Notes: a model not told the origin generated them from the sequence alone. Shown: positions 1 to 12,468, counted from the first letter of the stretch. The stretch: 64,000 nucleotides of DNA from Varroa destructor (GCF_002443255.2 NW_019211458.1:32979288-33043287); one strand, 5' to 3'. Numbers and translations: made by a program.

Positions 1-59
1 CACCTTACTATTTCTTCCAAAGAAACGTTGCCATTATGAGAATATCCGAACTATCCAGA

Positions 60-330
60 AGAACGAATCCATATTGACAGCGATGAACCGTGTACGCGCT
101 AGCATTGTCTTTAAGTTGTGGGTGCAATGCCAGCTACTAAATAGGAAGAACCGATCATTGATACGTCATCGATTGTAGAGAACACCCTCTACCTATGTGT
201 TCGCACGTTTCGGTTTGTCTCGTATACTCGTACCAAACAAAGGAACTCAGTTCACAAGTTCTAAATTGAAGCTCTTCTCTAAAGAAGGTGGGGTAATTTA
301 TGATGGTACCATTGTCGGCATTATTACACT
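60..330 (+). pseudogene. Ty3/gypsy-type integrase fragment, decayed
   Basis: A reading frame from about 185 to 310 matches the integrase catalytic core as I know it from Ty3/gypsy elements: FARFGLSRILV, then GTQFTS, then a K-L-F-S-K-E-G-G-V-I-Y-D block. The usual D-N before GTQFTS reads N-K, so the second catalytic aspartate is gone. Upstream (about 105-150) another frame gives WVQCQLLNRKN, like the last part of the integrase zinc-binding region, but frames are broken by stops. No LTRs or other pol domains are visible, and the element continues leftward out of the window if at all. A dead relic. Confidence 0.7.
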
Positions 331-449
331 TAGCAATAACTCGTTAAGCCGAACATGCTTTTGCATACATAAACAAAATGATTAGTGTTACTGGAGATAG
401 ATATCGGCTGAGTTATCGCTAATGTTTTGATGCCCCTATGAGATAGGTT

Positions 450-501
<52 letters not shown>

Positions 502-2721
502 TGCGGTCCGTACCAATATTCCTAGGCACTGCTGCCAGTACCAAGACATCATCACCACATCATGGATATATATCTACAAGTCAAATGAAAAAGGGTTCCT
601 AGTACCTACAAGTATTCACAACAGGAATGTTAAGGTGAAGTAAGTTATTGGGTAAGCATTGAACCCAACAATATAATTGCACGAACGGGATATCAACTGG
701 TCAATGGATTCGTCAATCAAGTAAAATAAAACATAGTGAGATTTGATGACGATGACCATTATTATTCCATAATCGTAGCAAATATCAAAAGTGCAAGTTT
801 AACAATCAATAGAACACAGGATTATCGCAAGACCAACAAGCTAACATTAAAAAATGACTAGCTTTAGCTCAAATAAACGCTAATTAACAAATAGAAAACG
901 TTTCAAAGCCAGTGAGGATAGATGCCCTTCTACAATGTATGTTTTCACGAGGTTGCTGACAGAAACGAAATAATATTAATAGTGACGCATCAGTATAAAT
1001 CGTTTCCCTCGGCATGATCCTTTCTTCAAGGCTTCTCTAGAAGCGTAAAAAGATCCTACCGACTCATTAGTGAGAGTTCTGGCTTTTTTGCTCGACTCAA
1101 CAAGTCTTTCAGTGTTATGTGGTTACCGCACTACCAATGTCTATCGAAAGCCTCTTTCTAATATATATTGCATATTGTTCTGTATCAATTAAATACAAAC
1201 TGCTATTACAAAAACAACGTTCCCTCGAGAAAAATGATGCCATGATTTTCCTGCGTTCATTATCGATCTTTCTTATTTGTCTACTCCGGAACATTTTCTT
1301 CTATTAAAATGTTATGGCATTTTTCAGACTTAGTTGTATTACGTTATACTTACAGATCTGACTCGAAGAACCCCTACAACGACGCAGCGGGTCTCGCTGT
1401 GGGTCATGAGAGCCTGCTATCAGAAGCTGCGACAGATCTCGATTACGTGTAAGCGGCTTTCTGGTAAAGAGTTTTTTTTGTTTCCGTTTATGTACATAAA
1501 AAAAAGCAACAGAGGTGTCAACTTGTTAAATCGTCTGTTGTTGCGACCAATAGTTAAACAAAATAATTGACAAAATTGCCACTTTGGTTCCGTTGACGTG
1601 GTCCTGGTTAGAAAGAAACGTTTTTTCGTTTTGCGTATGGGAATCAGGATTCCACTATCACTCCGTACTCGTGGAAACATTACACGGCCTAAACGCTTAC
1701 GGAAGGTGTGCATATTTGCTGCACATCAAGGTTTTAAGGTAAATGGGGACCAAGTCACCGTTTTAGTCTGCGGTATTTAAGCATTCTCATAAAAGCTGAT
1801 TTATAACCGATCTAACATGATCGATTTATTTAAATATTTTTATTCAACGCACTTTACCGTCATCTCATACATCTTCTGATCAATAAGCAACGCTGTATAT
1901 TGAATAGCATAGATCTCGTTCTTGTTAATACAAACGGCTGTGTGGCGGAGTCGGACCAGGCAAGGTACTCTAGATGCCGTTCGTTTAGCTTATTTAAACT
2001 AATGGAAACACTTCCGCAGAGCGTCCGCAGATAATAGCTTAGGACTCCAATAATTATATAAGTTACTCTATTGATTATAAAGCTAAGTAATACTACATTG
2101 GATACAAACGTTTCGGGTTAGGCTTAAGACCATTTTGATCGATTTATATATCTTTCGAGTTTCATTTTTTCCGCATACTCGGTTGAATAGAAATCTACAA
2201 CGTTCTCCGTACGTTATCTATTGGACGTTAAGATGTACCAGCAACACTAAACGTTCTTACCAAATGCTCTTCCGTCTGATGACTGACTAAATAGATTATG
2301 TTGTAACAGGTTAAACTTGAAAGCTCTATCACATTAAGTTTTTATGTACACTGTGTACTCAAAATTCCAACAAGTTTCACTAGATCCATGAAATATGAGT
2401 GCAAGAACTGTAAAAATTAACTTATTAGCTTAATAATTTAAAAAGCCCCTTGGAAATATTTTGCTTTAGAAATTGGATAGCGTCAGCCCGGCCGCTTATT
2501 GCAATAAAACAGCTCTAAACAGAAACTGTTCATACATAGGTAGGTCTATATCCTAACCCGGTAAAATCTAAAGTATCCTCGTCTACCGTAGCCTGTTGAA
2601 TGCTTAACAAAAGCATTGACCCCTTGAAATCTTGAAGTGTATTCTTTCATTCTGTGAAAATATTTTGTTACAACCTCCATTATAATATATTATACAACTG
2701 TAACGTGATTCATGTGTTCTG
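331..2721. other. Intergenic, no gene recognised
   Basis: A/T-rich sequence upstream of the haspin gene. It holds the (AT)n tract at 452-494 and scattered short open frames on both strands with no recognisable motif. The haspin promoter should lie in the last part, but I see no element I can defend. Confidence 0.5.
452..494. repeat. (AT)n microsatellite
   Basis: About 20 uninterrupted AT dinucleotides, ending in an ATACAC transition. Confidence 0.95.
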
Positions 2722-5700
2722 ATGTCATTTTTTGCTAGACAAAGAACACCTGAAGTAAGCAATCTTCAAAAACGCTCGGAAAGCTTCAATCTTCGACCCC
2801 GGAAGAAGTTTCATTATAGTTTCGCTAATGACGACACTCCTTCGTTTGTCACGCGTCGAACATCAAGCATTGAAGAAACGCCTACCGCTAAAATTGGCGC
2901 AGATAGCCGCAAAAGGTAAAGATCATTCTACTCTGTTGCTTTTTATGATCCATATTGTATGCTCTACAGACAATACAATCATTAATTCAGGCAAGGCTTC
3001 GCTCAGAACTGTAATAACTATGTATGTACTGATACGAAGTTACGTAGGATTATGGAAAATAACTGCCACTAGATTTCTATAATAAAAGTTTCTAGCGAGA
3101 GTTGCTACGATAACCCGCAAAGGTCCCGTACACACTCTTTAGTTGCAACGTACGAACAGGGCTAATGATTTTGATGTGAGAATCCTAATTCTGAGGCTTT
3201 TTCATAAATGTAAACTCTAATCCAGAATGAGTTGCTATTGTCATAAACCGTTTAGTATGATCCTCTTAAGAAAAAATTAAGAGAAAGAAACGTTGGTTGT
3301 TTTTTTACGAAGGTTAGATAAAAAAAAAAAAATTGCAGTTACGTTAAGGCGGAGTTTGAAGCTAATTATTGCATGAGGTATCTTTATATAGAAATCAGCA
3401 TTCTAACAGGTCGTATAGATTTACTTTAGATGTGATGCTTTTTTGATCACTTCTAAGGCCATACATCTCAGTAAAAAAGTTAAATATCCTGCAAAAGGCA
3501 CTGTCGTTACTTTAAAAATATGACAGGGTTGAATTGAATTTAAACTTTCGGCATCCAAAAGCAGTAAGTGCACTCCGTGTAGCCTTCCGTCTAATTGAAC
3601 AAATCACATTCAAAGTCTTTAAAAAAATAAAGTTATCAGCGAACTAATTAGAAAAATTTCTATTTTTTTCAGTCCCCTTTTGGTCTGTGTCAATTTTTGA
3701 ATACTGTGCCGTGCCTTCGTCGAGCCGAATTAAGTTTGGAACGTAAAGGTCCGTATCAGGACGAAAATTGCTTAATCAAAAATCAATTTACGATCACTTA
3801 CATTGAAGGGTTTTTTTTCAACGGACCTTAAAGCTTAGCCCTAGGCCTCTAACACGTAGATATCCAAGCAAAAGCTAAACAAGAAGTAGCCCTTGAAGAA
3901 AATGAGCCCCAATGTTTTACGGTTGCTCTCATTTTGTATTTCTTTAGCATTCGTCGTCGGGTAAACTCATTACAACGATTCAGCGCAGGCGATGGTATCG
4001 ATACTGAGTACGTTAAGTTCGAACGAAGGGCAGACAGACTTATTCGTAGTTGCATTAACATGCTTGGAGACTCTTCAACATTATTTCTACCAATCGATTT
4101 CTGTCTTGGACATAAGAAAAAAAGAAGTCTGGGCGCAAGGAAAAAGTCCGCAGAGAGCAGGACGCGTAAGAGAAGCACACTGAGATACAGTCAGTGCCCT
4201 GAATGGCTGCTCGATACAAAATGCGCTCGAAGGTCCTATTCGACTGCGCAGCTCGTTATAGGCGAAGCATTGGATATGGATGCCAAAATAATATACGCTT
4301 TCAACACCAGGAATTCTAATCTTAAGCAGGTTAGTGGCGAGGTATATGTGCTCCTGGAAATTTCTCCTGAGGAGTTAAACACAAACCAGTGGCAAATGAA
4401 AAAATTTCCGCAAGCCCGTTGGCGGGTGAGACTTGGGACCTCAGGAAAATTAGCTAATTTGCGCATCGATCAAGCAGTACTGGGTAGTACTAGTCAAGAG
4501 CACTCACTGAGTAAGGCGCCAACAGGTAATGGGGCCGAGTTAACACATGAGTGCATTATCCCAATGCCGGCTATAAGTTCTGGACTTAAAGATGTTGCTA
4601 CCAAGAAAGCTCAAAGGTCGCCGGTATCTACAAGCACGGCCAAATCCGATCAGCAGTCAATTCGATCTAAAATTGCATCTGCCATTAATAATGAACCTTC
4701 TGTATCCAATACCAAATGCAGCGTAGACAGACACTTAAATTGGGGGAAAGCCCAGAACATTGGTGGCGAGCAATTCGTTAGATCTGAACATGAAGTTACA
4801 GTGGAAGGGCCTTCCATTCAGTCACTTGAAAGTTCAATTGGTAAGAACATCAGTGCAGAGCCTAAACAACGCTCATTCTCCACGCCCACAAACGGTAAGT
4901 GCTCCAAGGCCTAATTTACTAAAAAGGTTAGGAGTAGAATTTAATTTACTGAGCGACAGATTGCTTGTATCTATTTGCAAGGGTGTATATACATTTTCTT
5001 TGTTACATCAAACACTGCATGAATCCATAGCATTGAAGTCAAAAATACTAGTATTACTATTACTTTTGTCGACTAATAGACAATTCGTCACTGTTTTCAG
5101 ACGTTGCTCAAGGATCCCGTTCAGTCCGTTTTTCTAGCGACACCCTGGCAGATGAGATCAATACTTCAGATACTCAGCTCGCTCATTCTTGTAGCACGCT
5201 TAGTCCGCTGCAAGAGTTTTTGCGCGAGACTGTTTCAAGGAAACCCATTAGGTCTCTGAGCAATTATCTAAGCGCCAATAACATTGAAATTCTGCATCTT
5301 GCTGGAGTGGGCGGCTTTGGCTTTGTGGTCGTAATTCGCCGCGTTAAGCCTCGAGTGGCACGGGTGCCGTCCGAGGTCAGAGTGCTTAAATTCGTGCCCA
5401 TCGAAAATCTGGATCAGGATTCAAGCAATCTTCTTGTTGAAGTTCGGGTGGCTCGTCAATTGTCGAATTTGCGTAAATACGCTATTCCCGGTTTTCCAGA
5501 GTACTTTGGCTGTGAGTTCCTGCAGGGCCGGCTGCCGGATCACTTGAAAGCCCTTCTTGAAAAAATGCCTGATACGCTGTTCTTGACAGATAGCAACTTG
5601 ACTCAGTGGCTTTTTATTGAAATGGAGTATGTTGGCATTAGCCTCGACTACTACAGAATATCACTCCAAGACGATTGGCAACTAGATGATTATCGGGATG

Positions 5701-6248
5701 CGCTGTCGATCCTTGGCCAGCTCTTAATATCTTTAGCAGGAGCTGAAAAGGCATTGAAATTTGAGCATCGTGATTGCCACTGGGGAAATATTTTGGTTAA
5801 TCGTGTCGAGCCAGAAGACAGTTATATTAAGATAAACTTCGGCGACGTTACAAAAGTGTTGTGTACTCGGGGCATCCGTGTGGCTATGATCGATTTTAGC
5901 CTAGCTCGATGCGTCCTTCTTGACGAGAATAACCGTAAAAGGGTTCAATACAGCAACCTGAATGAGCGTTTCCCCGAAATATTCCAACAGTCTGGTTCAC
6001 TCCAATATGATGTATATAAAGAGATGATTCAAATTATCGGAACGAACTGGGCTGGTTTCCATCCGCGTACCAACGTCCTATGGATCGAGTATCTCCTTAA
6101 AAAATTGCTAAACAGTATCAACTACAAAGCCAGGAATAAAAAGGAAACAGTTGAACGCGTGCTGATTAGACGATTTTATGAGGATCTTCGAAATCGGCCA
6201 GCAACTTCGTCTGCGGCCTGCTTACAGCGTTTTCTTCAAATCCTGTGA
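2722..6248 (+). CDS. Haspin: Haspin-type histone H3 Thr3 kinase, three exons
   Basis: Proposed exons are 2722-2915, 3948-4894 and 5101-6248, giving 762 aa. The first junction splits a codon 2+1 (AG/gtaaag, ctttag/C), the second 1+2 (ACG/gtaagt, tttcag/AC); both phases match and the total divides by three. The C-terminal third is a haspin kinase domain: glycine loop GVGGFG (about 449-454), candidate lysine K477 in VLKFVP, the haspin catalytic loop HRDCHWGN (603-610) and DFS (645-647) where most kinases have DFG; human haspin has DYT there. The NVLW block near the end is also typical. The N-terminal 400 residues are basic and Ser/Thr-rich, as expected for a disordered chromatin-targeting tail. 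Haspin phosphorylates H3 Thr3 at mitotic centromeres to recruit the chromosomal passenger complex. Human haspin is about 800 aa, so the length fits. The first exon is the least certain part. Confidence 0.88.
2916..3947 (+). other. Haspin: Haspin intron 1 (proposed)
   Basis: Begins GTAAAG and ends with the pyrimidine-rich acceptor TTTGTATTTCTTTAG. It holds poly-A/T runs and no open frame of interest. Without this join, the second exon has no ATG until 4060. Confidence 0.6.
4895..5100 (+). other. Haspin: Haspin intron 2 (proposed)
   Basis: A 206-bp intron from GTAAGT to TTTTCAG. The upstream frame closes with TAA at 4912-4914, so splicing is needed to reach the kinase domain in frame. Confidence 0.85.
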
Positions 6249-6382
6249 TGTCGATGTTGCCGCTATTACCGCCATCGTCGCCGCGCAAGCTTTTCGGCTC
6301 CAAAAAGGCGTTCCGAAAAATGTGCTGCCCGACCAGCCTATCCTATGAACGCTACTTTAAGTTGAAAACTACCGAAAACTGG
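6248..6382 (+). CDS. Short open frame overlapping the haspin stop, uncertain
   Basis: An ATG overlaps the haspin stop codon (TGATG) and opens 45 codons in a G/C-rich stretch: basic and Pro/Ser-rich, with SPRKLFGSKKAFRKMCC. It ends in TGG-TGA, and the last bases form a strong splice donor (ACTG/GTGAGT at 6381/6382), so it could be a first exon. I found no convincing downstream partner exon. It may instead be haspin 3' UTR. Not recognised as a known protein. Confidence 0.22.
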
Positions 6383-6640
6383 TGAGTCCTGCCAAGCTGG
6401 CTGATTATTCGGGGCATCTCTCCGATCCCAAGACGAAATGCTCTGGTCGCCGGTCTCACCAAGTGATAGAAATCAGTTTTATATTTTTCTTATATTTTTA
6501 TTGTGACGATCCTTGGCACAAAATGCTCTAATTCCTTATTGGTTTAACGCGATTATTCATTTTCACACTAGGGAGGGCTTTAGGATATCGTAGAGACGAG
6601 TGATGTTGCCTATCAGAAAAGGCTTAACAGTTTCTGCCGC

Positions 6641-6646
6641 AATAAA
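6641..6646 (+). terminator. Haspin: Candidate polyadenylation signal for haspin
   Basis: Canonical AATAAA about 390 nt after the haspin stop, the first such hexamer noticed downstream on the plus strand. Confidence 0.4.
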
Positions 6647-6649
6647 ATT

Positions 6650-8779
6650 CAGTTCACTGTACCGCTTATTCATTGGATTGGAGACGAAGAAATGCCATGA
6701 CGCTGTTGTAAAAGGCGCATAAATTTGTTACATCCTTAAGACCAACCGAATTTTCCATAATGGACAGCTTCTGCAAGTAGTTCGCAGATATTGTCACACT
6801 TCAGTATAAAAAAAATTCATTACATTTATTGCGGCTATCTGTAGTGTCTAGTTAGGGGATTACGTAGACGATACGGATTATTTATTTTCGCAAGTCCTTA
6901 GTCATAAATTATCCTGAAAAAGCAAACTATTTAGTCCCCAATATCTAACCATAAGTGTAAACAATGTGTTCAAGTAGTCTCGGTGCCATCATACCTATCG
7001 AATTAAGAATACGCGACACGTCGGCACATAAGCACTTCGTACATTTTGTGTATGTGATAACCGTTGGTACGTTCAGTCACAGACCCCACGTGTCGAAACA
7101 TAGCTCACGAAGACAGCGTATTCTATAGTACTTAATGAATTTCTTGCTTACTATATGAATAGAGCTGAAGGGATGCAATGAGCCAACTGTACGCGTAGAT
7201 AACGCATAGGGACCTGGGCGTACTTCGAAAATATTCGATACAGTAAAGTATCGCCTAATGTTGATAGAGATAAGTAAAAATAAATAAAAATGTAAAACTT
7301 GTTTTTTTTTGCACATATATTATTCTCAACAGGAGAACCACAACTGCAATGTCTAATAAAACAGTCGTTCTGTTCGTTATGAGTCTTCCAATGAACGCAC
7401 ATTCGATCCACATGATACGGGATGTTGCCCATAACGATGGTGTAACTTCGCATTTATTCGATAATGATTCGTGACCCGGGAACAGGCTTTGGCTGTCATC
7501 GTTTTCGAAATACATTAAGAGCACACTTACATACACATACATCATGGATGAGAATTAGAATATTACATCATTTTCGTCAAATATGTTATTATTCGGGTCA
7601 CTATATTATTGTCGTGTCTGTAAAATCAGTACGATGACATAACACATCCGTTCCCTGGTCTGGTTAAGATCCGCAAGCATCCTTTCGTGATCAAATGTTG
7701 GCGTTTACCTTTTACCAGGACCATTTACCGTGGATCATGGCTAAAGAAAGTCACATATCGGTCTGTTGTAACGCATTGCGTTTTTATCTAAGGTTTAGTG
7801 GGGATTATTAAGGAAACCAGTGCACAGCGTAGGTTTGGCGACGCGATCAGTTTCTACTGGGTCTTATGCTGACTGCTGTGTCGAACGCTGATTGAACGAT
7901 TCGACATATAAACATTTCGGGCTGAAATAAAGAAAGTCTAGGCCCTATTATGTAGCTGTTCATCTGTTCGAGGCTGTTTTTTTTTTTTATATCAACCTCT
8001 GACACAGCATTAGAGACTGCCATCTTTTTTTTTTTTTTTTTTTTTAAAAATCTTTTTTTCTTTCAGCACTCTTCTGCATTTAGCCGTTGCTCCATTTTCA
8101 CTGTTCAGTAGTTGAATTATCATATAAACACATTGATACAAGCGCGGGTGTTCCCTGAAACCTCTCAAGTATCATGTCTCTGCAAAGATCTTGTACAGTA
8201 CATCGGATTAGATTAGTTAATGCATTCAATTCCAATAGCTCCTGCTGTGTTTTACAGGATATGCAAAACAGTCATCATTTTATTGACTCCATAGAAAATG
8301 TGCAACAGCTCATCAGGATGAGAACGGTTAAAACACGCACCTCACAAAATTTTCCCCGTGGAAACTTTTCATTGTATTGCTGCTATATACAATATTATGG
8401 ATAACGCAGAATAGTGCGCAGATGAAGTAATCGAAGTATATTTAACGCATATATTGGGACTCTAATTAGACCGACCACAGATTGTGCTGCATACTGTATA
8501 TTTAAACCCTATAGGGTTAGAATATGTCTTAACGGAGGGGTAAAATCTAAGACGTGTATCAGCTTTGTAATTTCTCTAGTAGTTGATAGATTTAAATCGT
8601 AGACAGCGTATTAACAAATGTATTTACTCAGCTTGCTTAAGATGTTATTCTGTATGACAGAGTCCGTTTAGCTTTTTGGGTCCCATGATTAGCATAGTGG
8701 CCCGTCTAGATTTCTGCGCCATCACGTGGCATCGTTTCATGAATATGGCTGTTTCTATGTGATCATTGTTTGTTATATT
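6650..8779. other. Convergent intergenic region between haspin and the receptor gene
   Basis: No convincing coding region. It contains poly-T runs around 7978-7990 and 8024-8061. On the minus strand the latter is a poly-A stretch about 720 nt downstream of the receptor stop. A minus-strand AATAAA lies at about 8277-8283 and could serve the receptor transcript. Overlapping minus-strand frames at 7077-7545 carry no recognisable motif. Confidence 0.45.
8277..8283 (-). terminator. VKR: Candidate polyadenylation signal for the receptor gene
   Basis: AATAAA on the minus strand, about 500 nt after the receptor stop. A second AATAAA lies inside the last codons, near 8799. Confidence 0.3.
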
Positions 8780-11700
8780 CTAAAATGCCTTGTCGATGTT
8801 TATTCGGGCCGTGGCGGTCGTTGTGTTATATCGTATTCTTTGCACAGTATTGTGGGAACTTCCAGGCGGAGAACGGGCGCGCAGTCTATTTGTCCGCGTG
8901 GGTCCTGGAGACGATGTGCTTTTTGAGTGTCGATTTTGCGCCCCGATAGTGATGTAGTCTAGTCTGGATGGACTTTCTTCAAGCGCAGGATGCACCAAAT
9001 CGCTATCTGCGGTCAGAATTTCAAAAAGTTCAAGGGCTGTTGGTCTGTCGTCTTTCTTGAACATCCACATTCGAAGAAACAGTGCCTCTAGTTTGCTCGA
9101 TACCTTTTGGGGTAATGTAGGCATACCCCCGTTACGAATGTGGTCTTGGACCTTATTATCATCTAAATCGTTATATGGATAAGCGCCAAATGTGATTATT
9201 TCGTAAAGGACAACTCCAAAACTCCAGATGTCTGACTGAATATGATAGACTCCAGTAGACAGAAGTTCAGGCGACATCCATCGTACCGGCATAGGACCAG
9301 ACCGAACGATACGGTAGTAATCTGCGTCCACAAGGTTTTTACAAAAACCGAAATCAGCAATTTTGATAGTTAGCGTTTCGTGAACTAAACAGTTACGGCA
9401 AGCAAGATCGCCGTGAACGTAATTCAAACTAGCTAGGTAAGACAGGCCTCGACAAATGTCTAGCGCCATCCGGGTGAGATGTGCAGAGTGGATCTCTCCT
9501 TTGATGGCGAGGTGCCGACGGTCTTGGAGATAGCTTCTGAGATTACCAAACATCATAAATTCAGTAACAATTTGACATTTGTCATGTTGCGTAATGACTC
9601 CGATAAGACGCAATATATTCACGTGCTCAAAGCGTTTCATGACTTCTGCTTCGCTGAGCAGCTCCATTTTCGCGTTGAGATTTTTTGGATCCTTTGCCGC
9701 TTTGACAGCAACCGGAAAGACGCAATTCTCTTCTTTAAGGTATTCACCAAGGTAAACTTTACCGAAAGCGCCTTCTCCGAGCGATCGGTAGATGCGTACG
9801 CTGTCCTCCGGTAGTTCATATTCGGAAAGACCGCTGAATGGCGATATTTGTTGCTGTTCGAACCTTTTCAATTTTTGCCTATAGTAACGGTGCAGTAGAC
9901 CGCCAGCTGCGAGCGACAATACAACGACCGATGTTAGCATTACGGCGACGATAAAGATAACCATCGCTACGTCACATCCCACACGATGCCCTAGGAATCC
10001 GTTAATTAACGTGAATAACGGTGACGAGCAGTTGTTTGGATAAGTGCGGGGGCTTCCATCGGTGATTGGGCCGTAACGATACACAATTCGATTCTGTTTT
10101 TCGCATTTTTTTACGTTCTTGGGCAATTTCTCCGGATCTATTTGTGAGATGAGTCCGAATTGTTCGCCCAGTGAGTCTGACCGGGTGTGGAAAAATGAAT
10201 CGATGCAATTATACACACCGTCGACGTACTGGTAAATATCAATTTGCGATATTTTACGGGTATTATTTACAAAATGCACCGGTCCAGAGACTCCATTGAA
10301 AGGATTACTTCGAATGCTGTTTATCAGTTTTTTAACGTGCGTTTGATTCCGTTCTTGAAGTAAAGAGATAGTAGCCTGGTTGAGTTCCTGTAGCTCTCGT
10401 AGGCCCTTGGCTAAGGCCCAGATCGCATCGTAAGCATATCCTATGTAAGGGAGCAGGGAGAATTTTTCCAAGTATTTTTGTTTAAAGTCGGACACATTTG
10501 CAAAGCCAACTTCTGTCTTAAAGTCGTCTCCCTCTAATTCTTTGAACTGATAGGCGAACGAGTAGTTTATAGCATCATCGAGCTTTTCCACCGTGCAATT
10601 TTCCGGCAATGCCTCTAGCGAGACGTTGAACCAGTTCCTAGGCAGCCATGGGGGTAACAGCCAAGCATATTTATTACGCCAAGTCATTCCTAATTCGTAA
10701 GCCATGCACATCGTTCGAAGACCTACTGATACTTGAAAATCACCAATTAGAATTCGGTAACCTTTCTCAATTACGATTTGTAGATCGTCCCTGGGATTTT
10801 CTTTAGAACTTAACTTAACCGAAGCTTCCATTTTTAGTTGGCGGATATCGGCCATTGCACGTAGATGGGTATTCCAAGACGAAGCCGCATTATCGAAGAA
10901 GTGCGCGAATATGCCCCAGTACTGGCTTTTCATGAAGGCTATATATGCTCCGTATAGAATCGAAGGGTCGGGTGCGATACGAAAGAAATAGTTATGGCCG
11001 CTTTGATCATTCGTCGTAGCACTCTCGGTGTTATAGCTAATAACAGTGTGCGCGTAGTAGTTGGCTAGGCCGACGAGATTCTCTAGGGAACGATTACATT
11101 CTGAGCCGACGACCGCTATGATTTGCTCGTGATTTGTTGTGATCGATTCGATATAGCTACTTACGACGGTGTCGCCATTGCAATTTCCATGTATGATCGT
11201 TTGATTCATTATGTAGCCTGGAATTATGTTTGCCTCATTTATCTTGTCCATAGCTAATAGGGTGGCATGCTCGACCGAGTTTCTGTCCGCTTGTACAACT
11301 GTTAACACAGGGATTTCAGGATATACTTTTACGTTCTCCATCCATTTCCCTATATTTAGTTTATACTTGCACAAATCGCAGGCCACATCTAGAAGTCCGT
11401 CATCGTCATCGCTTAACGATTTTCGATACGCAGACATCAGGCTACGGTAGTCTCCGGCAGTGAGTCTTACGTTTTCCATGAGACGATACGCTTGCTTTGC
11501 GCCTTGCTTAATATTTTGCCATACTAGCTTGAGCATCCTTGCCGAATGATAGATACAGCCGTCAGGTTGTCCGCTCGTATCGCATGAAGGAAACAATACC
11601 TCGGTCATCTCCTCTTTGTCAAACGTCAATGGGCTTATTGAATAGTCGAAGAACACAATGCGACTATTGTTCTGGCTGAGGAAACTAATCAAGTTATCAA

Positions 11701-12468
11701 GGCGTTTACCGACCCATGCTACTTTAACGAAAAGTTTTAACTTCTTTATTTGCATCAACAAATCATGGTAGTTTTCGTGCGGAAAGGCAGTTAAAAGGGT
11801 TGCGCAAGTTTGATTTCGACATCTATCTGGTACGAACTGGCCTGTGTCATCGCATTCATCAAAGCCACCTAGGCGGCTACACCAACGCTTGCCAGATCCA
11901 TCGGGCATGGCCGTGTACACGTTTAGCTGTGTCTCATTAAATTCAAAATTTTTAGCCAGATTTTGTCTACTAAAATATTGCCAGTGATCTGGGCCCTGAC
12001 CAAATTCGGCTTCCTTTACCGTCCTAGAAGGGATAAACCAGCCGCGCCTCACGCGCGGTCCTAATTCACCGATCGAATGTACGAATCCGTTGAAGGTCGA
12101 AGTTTGATTACCAGTTTCGATGAGACCGACGTGAAGCATAGGCCGATTCGAGCAATTCGTCTCTACGGCGTTGCACGACATTTGCTTTAGCCACTCATGA
12201 TAGGTATAACTAGCATTCAACAACTGAGCGTCTTTGAAGCCGACTGTATTTTTGAGCACTTGGCGAAGAACGAGGGCTAGAATACGATCTGTGGGTCGTG
12301 GACCTGCAGCAATCCAAAGGTTGGCAGATTCCTCCCCGATGAATATGCGATTGTGAATTTTTAGTTCCGGCTGTGGCCCACTGCCACTCGATACAGGCCA
12401 ACATGTGCACTCATTTATAGCCGTTATTTGATTTATCCCGATACAATGAAGTAACAGTAACACCGATT
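8780..12468 (-). CDS. VKR: Venus-kinase-type receptor tyrosine kinase, large 3' exon
   Basis: One uninterrupted exon codes for about 1,227 residues. Residues 1-20 are hydrophobic (part of a signal peptide). About 31-360 resemble a type-2 periplasmic binding protein (TDRILALVLRQVL, then a GWFIPSRTV block). About 384-760 form a Venus flytrap of the ANF/LIVBP type (VVGSECNRSLENLVGLANYY). A cysteine-bearing juxtamembrane stretch follows, then a membrane helix at about 831-856. The tyrosine kinase is at about 888-1155: GEGAFGKV (896-903), K921, HGDLACRN (1017-1024), DFG (1037-1039), paired tyrosines 1049-1050 and PVRWMSPELL. The family binds ligands (amino acids in some members) and signals by autophosphorylation. 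The exon starts at acceptor TTCCTATTACAG; the in-frame GTG at 12463 is not a proper start, so a short 5' exon with the ATG is missing. Many N-glycosylation motifs are present. Decayed paralogues follow from 16.2 kb. Confidence 0.9.

Noticed and set aside
1420..1780. Complementary open frames on both strands
   Set aside because: Low-information, no domain, no splice context.
3849..4178. Minus-strand open frame of 109 codons
   Set aside because: Antisense shadow of haspin exon 2.
7077..7545. Three overlapping minus-strand frames
   Set aside because: Mutually overlapping in different frames, no motif, A/T-rich; chance openings.
9479..9814. Plus-strand open frame of 111 codons
   Set aside because: Antisense shadow of the receptor kinase exon.
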